Positions 44,858 to 52,695 of a stretch of 64,000 nt of DNA are shown here, piece after piece; position 1 is the stretch's first letter; every line of letters begins with the position of its first letter. The DNA lies in NCBI GenBank assembly GCA_963555925.1, contig CAUVXJ010000089.1, positions 1 through 64,000 of the forward strand, written 5' to 3'. The notes under the pieces are model-generated. The model saw nothing but the letters and a program-made list of their open reading frames with translations, did not search any database and was not told the origin of the DNA. Made by a program: the position numbers and the translations under genes. This stretch comes from Protofrankia sp963555925 (GTDB lineage: Bacteria; Actinomycetota; Actinomycetes; Frankiales; Frankiaceae).

Positions 44858-46336
44858 ATGCCTGTCAAGCCGTCCGCGTTGTTCGACCGTGACGCCGAGT
44901 GGTTCGAGCTCACCGCGTTCACCGGCGACCCGACGCCGGGCGCGACCCTCGCACTCGTCTACGGACGGCGCCGTCAGGGCAAGACCCTCCTCCTCGAACT
45001 GCTCTGTGAAGCAGTCGGCGGGTTCATGGTCACCGGCGTCGAGCAGTCCGACGCCCAGAACCTCGCTGACCTTGCCGCCGCCTTCACCCAGTTCACCCAC
45101 TCCCCTTACCCGGTGGCCTTCACTGACTGGGGGCAGGCCATCGACGCGCTGTTCCGGCTGGGCGAACAGCGGGCCACCCCGCTCCCCGTCGTGCTCGACG
45201 AGTTCCCCTACCTCGTCGCCCAGAACAGCGCCATCCCATCGCTGATCCAGAAGGCGCTCAGCCCACGGGGCCGGGCCCGTCAACACTCCCGCACCCGACT
45301 GATCCTGTGCGGCAGCGCCCTGACCCTCATGCGGGGGCTACTCGCCGCATCAGCCCCGCTGCGCGGCCGGGCCATCACCGAGCTCATGCTCCACCCGTTC
45401 GACTTCCGCGACGCCGCCGGCCTGTGGGGCCTGACCGAGCAACCGGACGTCGCTGTGCGCGTCCACGCTCTCGTCGGCGGCACCCCGGCCTACCGGGACT
45501 TCTGTGCCCGCGACGCACCCGAGGATGCCGGCGACGTCGACCCGTGGGTGGTGCGCCGCCTGCTCAACCCCGCCGGGGCGATGTTCCGCGAAGGCAGGGT
45601 GCTGCTCGCCGAGGAACCCGGTATCACCAACCCGGCGCCATACTATTCCGTACTCGCCGCCATTGCCCGCGGCCGCACCCGACGCGGAGAGATCGCGAAC
45701 GAACTCGGCCGGGACACCGGTGGCATCCACCACGCCCTGACCGTGCTCACCGACGCGCATCTGGTCACCGTCCACCAGGACGCCTTCCATGCCCGCCGGG
45801 CGAGCTTCACACTCGCCGAACCGGTGCTGCGTCTGCACCAACTGGTGATCCGCCCCCAGGAGACCCAGCTGTCACTGCGCCGTGGCGCCGAGGTCTGGGC
45901 CGAACTCGCAGACACCGTGTCCACCCGTATCTACGGACCGCACTTCGAGGACATCGCCCGCATCTGGTCGCTGGCCTATGCCTCCGCCGAAACCCTCGGT
46001 GGACGGGCGAGCCGCGTCCACCCGGCGACCCTACGGTGCCCTGACACCGCATGCCCGGCCCGCGAGCATGAGATCGACACGGTCGTCATCGAGGTCCGGC
46101 CGAACGAACCGGACCGCGTACTTGCCATCGGCGAAGCGAAGTGGCGGGCCACCCCGGTTGACGTCGACGAATTGGCCCGGCTCAGACACATCCGCTCGAT
46201 GGTGCCCGGCTCACCCGAGAACGTGAAACTCCTGCTGTTCTCCCGCGCCGGCTTCACCACCACCCTCACCGCGGACGCTGCCGCCGCCCCCGACGTCGAG
46301 CTGGTCGACCTCGACCGCCTCTACACCGGCTCCTGA
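44858..46336 (+). CDS. ATP-binding protein, archaeal-ATPase/DUF234 type
   Basis: A P-loop STAND-like ATPase of about 492 aa. It begins SALFDRDAEWFELTAF, then Walker A in VYGRRRQGKTLLLELL and Walker B in LPVVLDEFPYL. A sensor-like LILCGSALTLM follows, a winged helix lies at about residues 270-330 (RGEIANELGRDTGGIHHAL), and the C-terminal domain has a PD-(D/E)XK-like end (EIDTVVIEV, AIGEAKWRA). It is divergent from the eCIS sheath operon with an inverted repeat between them, possibly an autoregulatory site. It is not a known eCIS component; it probably arrived with the neighbouring insert. ATG 44837 is an alternative start. Confidence 0.75.
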   Translation: MPVKPSALFDRDAEWFELTAFTGDPTPGATLALVYGRRRQGKTLLLELLCEAVGGFMVTGVEQSDAQNLADLAAAFTQFTHSPYPVAFTDWGQAIDALFRLGEQRATPLPVVLDEFPYLVAQNSAIPSLIQKALSPRGRARQHSRTRLILCGSALTLMRGLLAASAPLRGRAITELMLHPFDFRDAAGLWGLTEQPDVAVRVHALVGGTPAYRDFCARDAPEDAGDVDPWVVRRLLNPAGAMFREGRVLLAEEPGITNPAPYYSVLAAIARGRTRRGEIANELGRDTGGIHHALTVLTDAHLVTVHQDAFHARRASFTLAEPVLRLHQLVIRPQETQLSLRRGAEVWAELADTVSTRIYGPHFEDIARIWSLAYASAETLGGRASRVHPATLRCPDTACPAREHEIDTVVIEVRPNEPDRVLAIGEAKWRATPVDVDELARLRHIRSMVPGSPENVKLLLFSRAGFTTTLTADAAAAPDVELVDLDRLYTGS

Positions 46337-46486
46337 ACTCCAGCCCGATCGGCTCATCGGCCGCCCAGCTGCCCCCCGACGGTTTCCAGCGGGTAATCCG
46401 CTGCTTGCCCCAGGGGTTTTCCATGGAATCGAGGGTCGGCTCGGAAAATCCCTGGACACGGGCGTGACGGCACCTTATCAAGAGAC

Positions 46487-48241
46487 GTGGCTTTCTCCCC
46501 CCGCGGCGGAACCGGCGTTCCGGTCTGGTCGGGGCGGCCCGTCGGGGTAGTCGGCCCGGTGGTCGCAGGGGCGGCAGGAGCCGCGTTCGCGACATTCGCA
46601 GTGCGCTTACCTCGCACCGGCAGCCCGTTGCCCGGGTGGGTGGACCTGCTGACCCAACCCGTCGGCGTGGTATTTCTCGCTTTTGGCTTGTACGTATGGG
46701 TACGACAGCCCGAGGTCGCCCGGATGGGCGGTCTGTTGTGGGCGGTTGGATTCACCTGGTACCTGGGGGACCTGCAGTGGAGCCACAACACCATACTGTT
46801 CAAGATCGGGTTTTGCTGCTTCTATCTCAATGCAGTGGTACTCGCCCATGTCCTGCTGGCGTCCCCCGACGGTCACCTCAAGAGTCGACTCGAGCGAACG
46901 GCCGTGGGCGCCGGCTACGGAGCTGCAGTCATCACACAGGGTATGCGAATGATTTCAGAACGACAATTGGAGCCCCAGGGCTGGGGCAGACCCACTGCGC
47001 CAATCTCCGTCTGGGCACCGATCGGCAGCGTTCTGGCGGTAATCATCATCGCGATCATCGTTGTCCTGGTCGTCCAGCGCTGGCGTACCGAGTCTCCCGC
47101 GCTGCGCCATGCGCGTGGGCTGTTCTGGCCCGCGGTAGCGATGATCGGCATCGTCCTGGTCTGCCTATCGCTGGCCCAGCTCGCGCGCGCACCGATTTCC
47201 GTTTCCGGTGCGCTGTTGGTCGCATACGCGATCGCGCTGCTGATGCTCGGCCTGGCTACTGTGACCAATTCGGTGCGGATGCAGATAGGCCACCGCCAGG
47301 TATCGATTCTGCTGGGTCGCCTACAGGCGGGATCCGACGACAACGGCTGGTTACGCGACGGGCTCGCCGATGCGCTCGTCGACCCCACGCTGACACTTCA
47401 CTATCGACGCGCAGACTCGGGCGATTACGTGGATTTTCATGGAACGCCGGCACCGCTCCCCCTCGACGACACCAGCCGGGCGATCACCTACATCGGCGCT
47501 TCGACGGCCCCGCTCGCGGCCATCACGCATGATCCGTACCTGAGTCAGCATGTTCGGCAACGCGAGAAGTTGGACGCCCTCGTGGGAGCCGCCGAGCTTG
47601 CCATCCGCAATGCCCAGCTCCTCCTGCAGGTGGAGAACCGGGCTCACCTTCAAGGTATTGTAGACGTCGAGATGCAGACTCGAAAGAAGATCGGCGCAGA
47701 ACTGCACGACGGGCCTCAGCATCACCTTTCTGCGATCAAGATCATAATTGGACAAAGACGCACCGCGGCTACCGGGAACGAGCGTGAGTGGTTACAGCAG
47801 CTCGATACCATGGTGCAAGATGCCGTGCTGGATCTGCGGGAGGTAACTCAAGGTGTGTATCCGTCGACACTCCGCATGCACGGATTGGCGCAAGCGCTCG
47901 ACACGCTCGCTGAGAAATCGCCGATACCACTAATCATTGAGGCGGATTCCGGCCAGTGGCCCGAGAAGGTGGAGGAAACCGCGTTCTTCATCATCAGCGA
48001 AGCGGTCGGAAACGCATTGCGGCATGCCGCCGCCAGCCACATAACCATTCGACTACTATCGGTCGATGACGCCATGGTGGTGGAGATTCAGGATGACGGT
48101 ATCGGTGGAGCCGAGCTGAAAGACCGCGGAGGCGGCCTTCGAGGAATGCATGACCGCGTGGCCGCACACAGAGGATCATTGCATGTCGAGAGCGAAGTAG
48201 AAAGGGGAACCACTGTGCGTGTGACCTTGCCATGCGAGTGA
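46487..48241 (+). CDS. NarL-type membrane histidine kinase
   Basis: A 584-aa sensor kinase. Six to eight hydrophobic segments cover residues 15-250, followed by a GAF-like linker (about 270-370), then the HisKA_3 dimerisation box with the phospho-acceptor His in KIGAELHDGPQHHLSAI and a HATPase domain with NALRHAAASHITI and DDGIGGAELKDRGGGLRGMH. The last codons overlap the start of the response regulator gene, so the pair is coupled. Codon use is less GC-biased than in the flanking eCIS genes, in line with a separate origin. GTG 46487 is the start; its ribosome site is weak. The signal is unknown. Confidence 0.87.
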   Translation: MAFSPRGGTGVPVWSGRPVGVVGPVVAGAAGAAFATFAVRLPRTGSPLPGWVDLLTQPVGVVFLAFGLYVWVRQPEVARMGGLLWAVGFTWYLGDLQWSHNTILFKIGFCCFYLNAVVLAHVLLASPDGHLKSRLERTAVGAGYGAAVITQGMRMISERQLEPQGWGRPTAPISVWAPIGSVLAVIIIAIIVVLVVQRWRTESPALRHARGLFWPAVAMIGIVLVCLSLAQLARAPISVSGALLVAYAIALLMLGLATVTNSVRMQIGHRQVSILLGRLQAGSDDNGWLRDGLADALVDPTLTLHYRRADSGDYVDFHGTPAPLPLDDTSRAITYIGASTAPLAAITHDPYLSQHVRQREKLDALVGAAELAIRNAQLLLQVENRAHLQGIVDVEMQTRKKIGAELHDGPQHHLSAIKIIIGQRRTAATGNEREWLQQLDTMVQDAVLDLREVTQGVYPSTLRMHGLAQALDTLAEKSPIPLIIEADSGQWPEKVEETAFFIISEAVGNALRHAAASHITIRLLSVDDAMVVEIQDDGIGGAELKDRGGGLRGMHDRVAAHRGSLHVESEVERGTTVRVTLPCE

Positions 48242-48939
48242 TCGTCGCGGAGGATTGGGGTCTTCTCAGCTCCATGCTCGCCGACGGTCTGGTAGAACGA
48301 GGAGTTGATGTCGTCGGGGTCGCCAGAACAGCAGAGGCCGTGCTCAGCCTCGTCGAATCCACTCAGCCGGACATCGTCACGCTCGATCTCAGCATGCCTC
48401 GCGGACAATCCGACAGCATCCCAGACCGAGGCGTCGGTCTCGAAGTCGCCCGGACGATCCGTCGGACGAGACCGCACATCGCGCTACTGGCCGTGTCGCA
48501 GTATGCCGAGGTGCCCTGGGTGGAAGAAATCATCAAGCTGGGACCGCGCACGGGTTATCTTCTGAAGGATCGTATCGAGGACATCCCCGAACTGATCAAC
48601 ACCATGCGTGCAGTCACCGAAGGCGACACGCAGGTCGATCCGTCACTCGTTGCGAAACTCGTCGCGCGCAAGCGCCACAACGACCGAATCGATCGTCTCA
48701 CCCCCCGGCAACTCGAAGTCTTCACCCTCATCGCCCACGGCTATTCCGACAAGGCTATCGCCAAGCGCCTGCATCTGACCCAGAGCGCTGTCGAGGGGCA
48801 CGTGGGCTCGATTTATCAGAAGATCGAAATATCGGTGACCACCCCGTCGTCACAGGCGGGCCAAGAAGATGATCTCGATAGCCGCAACCGACGCGTCATG
48901 GCCGTGCTCGCATACCTCAGATGGGGTCGAAGCGAATGA
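48232..48939 (+). CDS. NarL/LuxR-type response regulator
   Basis: A 235-aa response regulator paired with the overlapping kinase gene. The receiver domain has the acidic pair in IVAEDWG, the phosphorylated Asp in PDIVTLDLSMPRG and the Lys in GYLLKDRIED. The LuxR helix-turn-helix is at about residues 157-215 (LTPRQLEVFTLIAHGYSDKA then IAKRLHLTQSAVEGHVGSIY). The ATG lies 10 nt before the kinase stop. It probably controls the downstream peptidase gene, which it overlaps, among other targets. Confidence 0.9.
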   Translation: MRVIVAEDWGLLSSMLADGLVERGVDVVGVARTAEAVLSLVESTQPDIVTLDLSMPRGQSDSIPDRGVGLEVARTIRRTRPHIALLAVSQYAEVPWVEEIIKLGPRTGYLLKDRIEDIPELINTMRAVTEGDTQVDPSLVAKLVARKRHNDRIDRLTPRQLEVFTLIAHGYSDKAIAKRLHLTQSAVEGHVGSIYQKIEISVTTPSSQAGQEDDLDSRNRRVMAVLAYLRWGRSE

Positions 48940-49946
48940 AAGAATATCGTCCTGCGCCCTCTCCCGCCGTGACGGGATCCTCCTCACCTATCTCACCTGT
49001 GGTGAAACGGATACGCTTTCCCGGGATTTCTCACCGAGCGTACGAACACCCGTCGGCGCTGACCGCCCTGACCGCGATGAGGCGGGTCAGAGGATTCGAC
49101 CTGCTGTTGAAGAAGATACACGCGATGGTGGGCGAGCCGGTCGTGCGCATGCAGCATCTCACCTCGGCGGTCCGGGTCGGTCCACGACAGTTCAGCCGGT
49201 TACATGCAATCAAGGAAGAGGCTGCCGCCATTCTGGATATGGCGGACGAACCCGAGCTCTATGTCCGTAAAATGGGCGAGGTCAACGCCTTCACGGTTGG
49301 TATGGATCGACCCTTCATAGTGATCAGCACCGACCTGTTGGACCTGCTGGACGAAAACGAGCTGCGCTTCGTGATCGGCCATGAGCTGGGGCATGCCGTA
49401 TCCGGGCACTCGCTTTATCTGACGATGGGGCGCATCATCGCGAGCGCGGGCTTGAGTTCCTTTCCCATCGCCGGCCTGGCGTTGGACGCCGCGGAAGCCG
49501 CGTTGATGGACTGGTCCCGCAAGTCGGAGCTCTCCTGCGACCGTGCCGGACTACTCGTTGCGCAGGATTTCGGGGCGTCGATCAGGACTCTGATGAAGCT
49601 TGCCGCCGGCTCACACTTCGACCAGATGAACGTTGCGGAGTTCATGGAGCAGGCTGCCGAGTTCGAGCTGGATGCGGGCGGCATCCGTAACCGCATCTAC
49701 AAGTATCTGCTGCCATCCGGTACCCATCCGATCCTGGTGTTGCGGGCCGCGGAGTTGGACCGCTGGGTGCGTCGCGGAGAATACGCTCGCGTCGTCGAGC
49801 AGGGCCAGTACCCGCTGCGATCCGATGATTCCAGTGCTACGGTGCGTGGTACTCTGCGCGAGCAGTTCGAGGCTGCGAAGGATACCCGCCGGCAGAAGAC
49901 GACCGACCGCATTCTCCGGAAGTCCGGGCAATCAGATAAGCCGTGA
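48936..49946 (+). CDS. M48-family zinc metallopeptidase
   Basis: A 336-aa M48 (HtpX/Ste24-like) peptidase with HExxH in VIGHELGHAVSGHS and the downstream Glu in KSELSCDRAGL. NAFTVGMDRPFIVISTDLLD precedes the active site as in the family. Unlike HtpX it has no clear pair of N-terminal membrane helices; one hydrophobic segment (IIASAGLSSFPIAGLALD) follows the active site. ATG 48936 overlaps the response regulator stop (ATGA); the open frame reaches 48921. As part of the two-component operon it may be its output, for example in envelope quality control. Confidence 0.82.
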   Translation: MKEYRPAPSPAVTGSSSPISPVVKRIRFPGISHRAYEHPSALTALTAMRRVRGFDLLLKKIHAMVGEPVVRMQHLTSAVRVGPRQFSRLHAIKEEAAAILDMADEPELYVRKMGEVNAFTVGMDRPFIVISTDLLDLLDENELRFVIGHELGHAVSGHSLYLTMGRIIASAGLSSFPIAGLALDAAEAALMDWSRKSELSCDRAGLLVAQDFGASIRTLMKLAAGSHFDQMNVAEFMEQAAEFELDAGGIRNRIYKYLLPSGTHPILVLRAAELDRWVRRGEYARVVEQGQYPLRSDDSSATVRGTLREQFEAAKDTRRQKTTDRILRKSGQSDKP

Positions 49947-50288
49947 CTGCGGGTCCCGCCACGTGCATGACCCTATGAGTATCCATTCGGGCAGGTACCG
50001 GTGCCCCGGCAGTCGTCCCACGCGGGGTGGTTTCCAGCGTGGGACGGTCCATACTCACACGGTGGACGGCTCTGGACGGCCCGCTGACCACGGGAACCGC
50101 CCACCGCAACGAGGTCGGGCGTGCGCCGGAGGCCCGCCCCGCGAACGAAATCCTGCCATCCGTGGCGGGCAACGCCCATATTCGCCTTATAGATCATGGA
50201 CGGTCGAGCTCGGCCTACAAGCCGCCCCAGGAGACTGTCTCCCCACGTTCACGGTCAGCGGCGATCCCCGCCCGAAGATCCACCGGGA
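49947..50288. other. Intergenic region, nothing definite
   Basis: About 340 nt between the M48 gene and the convergent small-protein gene. No gene, RNA or strong hairpin was recognised. Confidence 0.45.
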
Positions 50289-50963
50289 CTATTCACAGCC
50301 AACCATCGCGGCACTTATCCGCTGAACAAAAACCGGATTAAACCAGGAGGCTAGTTCAACGGAACGAGAGAAAGTGCGAAGTATGCTGCAGCCAGCCCTT
50401 TTTATCTCGTCATTCGAATCCCCGGTGGCGATGAATGCCGCGGTTTCCATGAGATCATAGGGCGGAGCAAGATCATCAATATCCCCGCAAAAAGAAAATT
50501 CATCGCAAATGGCTAGCGCCGCCGCAACCCCATCACTCATTCGACCTAGGCGCAACAACGCAACAGCGTTAATTTCTCCCATTCGCACGGAACGCCAGTG
50601 CAGATCACGTCCATCGAAGTATTCGCGCTGCACCGACGAAGAAAATCGGAAAGCTTCGACCAGATTACCCGCCTTATGCCATGCTTCCGCAAGGTGGAGT
50701 CGTATCCAATTCAGCTGCACGCATCGCGTGACCGATTCTTCAAACGCCTTGCCAGCCTCCGCGAGATACCCGGGGTTCTCTTGGGCGAGCATCGCCAATA
50801 CAATCGCACGCGCTTCAGGGTCCTCTTCCTGTGAAGCATCAAGATCCCGAATGGCTCTCGTCAGGATTCCTCTACGATTTCCACCGAACGGCTCTCCTTC
50901 GGCGTCGTTAATCAGCCGCCGCACCGATCGATTTTGATATTCAACGCCCTCGCTGCATCCCAT
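50289..50963 (-). CDS. Candidate immunity protein beside the Rhs toxin tip
   Basis: A 224-aa soluble, helical and acidic protein of no recognised family. Base composition is clearly lower in GC than the rest of the window, as is usual for exchanged toxin-immunity modules. ATG 50963 lies 23 nt inside the 3' end of the Rhs fragment on the same strand, the position of an immunity gene in polymorphic toxin loci. Repeated helix pairs such as ARAIVLAMLAQENPGYLAEA and VALLRLGRMSDGVAAALAI suggest a TPR-like solenoid. The immunity role is inferred only from this arrangement. Confidence 0.55.
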   Translation of the reverse strand: MGCSEGVEYQNRSVRRLINDAEGEPFGGNRRGILTRAIRDLDASQEEDPEARAIVLAMLAQENPGYLAEAGKAFEESVTRCVQLNWIRLHLAEAWHKAGNLVEAFRFSSSVQREYFDGRDLHWRSVRMGEINAVALLRLGRMSDGVAAALAICDEFSFCGDIDDLAPPYDLMETAAFIATGDSNDEIKRAGCSILRTFSRSVELASWFNPVFVQRISAAMVGCE

Positions 50964-51411
50964 GATCTATACCTCGTGCCCTGTTTTCGAAGCGCTTGGC
51001 AGCATCAAGTAGATCCTGATTTACCTCAGGCAGATACCCATTTTCCGACGCCCTTCTTCGAAGATCATTTCCAGCGGCTCTGAGCCCTGCACCATGCCGG
51101 CCGGTCTCCGTAGCTCCCACACGCGTTCGGAATGTGTTACGGACCTCTCGTATCTCCTCGTCAGCGAACTCCTTGGGCGACAGCCACTTGCCGCGGAGAC
51201 TATACGGCGCGAGGCCGAGGGGGTCGAGCCAACCCAGGGGGTTGTCGACGTAGGTGTGAGGATTGGGAGCGGGCGTGAGGCCGAGGGGGTCGGTGGAGTC
51301 GTAGCGGGCAGTCGACGCCACCACCGGCGGAAGACGATGGCGGGCCGGCGCCCCACAGGGTGGTCCGGGCCCGCCAGGCGAGCTCCCCATCGAGGTCGAC
51401 GAGTTCGGTAC
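50941..51411 (-). pseudogene. Rhs/YD-repeat C-terminal fragment with toxin tip
   Basis: The end of an Rhs protein. Part of the core reads TELVDLDGELAWRARTTLWG in one frame, up to VDCPL. The hyperconserved junction (YDSTDPLGLTPAPNPHTYV, then LGWLDPLGLAPY) follows in another frame. About 30 residues normally between them are missing, so an out-of-frame deletion has separated core and tip. The tip is about 87 residues (KWLSPKEFADEEIREV to the end GIDHGMQRGR), with no toxin family recognised. The 5' part runs into the 648-N gap. Confidence 0.7.
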
Positions 51412-52059
51412 NNNNNNNNNNNNNNNNNNNNNNNNNNNNNNNNNNNNNNNNNNNNNNNNNNNNNNNNNNNNNNNNNNNNNNNNNNNNNNNNNNNNNNNNN
51501 NNNNNNNNNNNNNNNNNNNNNNNNNNNNNNNNNNNNNNNNNNNNNNNNNNNNNNNNNNNNNNNNNNNNNNNNNNNNNNNNNNNNNNNNNNNNNNNNNNNN
51601 NNNNNNNNNNNNNNNNNNNNNNNNNNNNNNNNNNNNNNNNNNNNNNNNNNNNNNNNNNNNNNNNNNNNNNNNNNNNNNNNNNNNNNNNNNNNNNNNNNNN
51701 NNNNNNNNNNNNNNNNNNNNNNNNNNNNNNNNNNNNNNNNNNNNNNNNNNNNNNNNNNNNNNNNNNNNNNNNNNNNNNNNNNNNNNNNNNNNNNNNNNNN
51801 NNNNNNNNNNNNNNNNNNNNNNNNNNNNNNNNNNNNNNNNNNNNNNNNNNNNNNNNNNNNNNNNNNNNNNNNNNNNNNNNNNNNNNNNNNNNNNNNNNNN
51901 NNNNNNNNNNNNNNNNNNNNNNNNNNNNNNNNNNNNNNNNNNNNNNNNNNNNNNNNNNNNNNNNNNNNNNNNNNNNNNNNNNNNNNNNNNNNNNNNNNNN
52001 NNNNNNNNNNNNNNNNNNNNNNNNNNNNNNNNNNNNNNNNNNNNNNNNNNNNNNNNNNN
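51412..52059. other. Assembly gap (648 N) in the Rhs region
   Basis: It separates the Rhs fragment from unrelated lower-GC sequence. Rhs and YD repeats commonly break short-read assemblies, so the missing length is unknown. Confidence 0.8.
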
Positions 52060-52695
52060 GGGCATCTTCCGGCCTCATCGCCGCCATACCTCTTACCCCA
52101 ATGGGATCCGTCATATTATTGCCCAAGTCTGGCAGAAGGACATCCCTTTCAGTTTGGATTCACCGCGACGCACTGACCGGTCGAGTCCACCGACGGACTG
52201 TGCAGCTTCTGCTGAGATCTGACATTCGTCGACAAGATCGTCGCGAGTTTGTCGTCAGGTACGCCTATCCGGCCGAAAACCGTACCTAACAACAAACAAA
52301 CGCCGATCACCAGCTCCACGATCAGCCGCACACGACCGATCAGGGGTGCGTGGCGGCGGGCAGAGACCGGTCGCGCATGCGTTCCCGCAGGTAACGTTTC
52401 GGATCGGTGTCCTGGTAGCGCTCGACACCGATGTAACGAAACCAGTGCGTTCCGCGGAACACAGAACCTGACCTCAGCCAGCGGTACGGCACTCTTCCAC
52501 AGCGCACCGCACGCCCAGGGAACCGGACCACTCGACCCGGAGATCGCCGATTCCATCCAGGCCGCCGGGGGTATCCGGCAGCTGCGGCGTTGATGTCGTT
52601 GGAGATGCGGTAGATCGCTTACTGACAGCTCGCGGGACGCTCCCTCGGTGCCGTTGCAGGGGTTCGAACCTGCTCGCGCATCGACTGCATGAATC
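52060..52695. other. Mosaic region between the Rhs gap and the eCIS ATPase
   Basis: Lower and uneven GC. A minus-strand frame 52149-52709 starts with an ATG just before the AAA ATPase stop and ends with a possible membrane helix (LIVELVIGVCLLLGTVFG), but its sequence does not look like a conserved protein. A fragment on 52340-52531 looks like the end of another decayed frame. No gene is called. Confidence 0.4.

Noticed and set aside
51412..52059. Long frames crossing the N runs
   Set aside because: They are open only because N is not a stop; no coding claim is possible inside gaps.
52650..52680. A GCAGG-GGTTCGAA-CCTGC stretch resembling a tRNA T-arm
   Set aside because: The loop is one base too long and no acceptor, D or anticodon arms fit around it.
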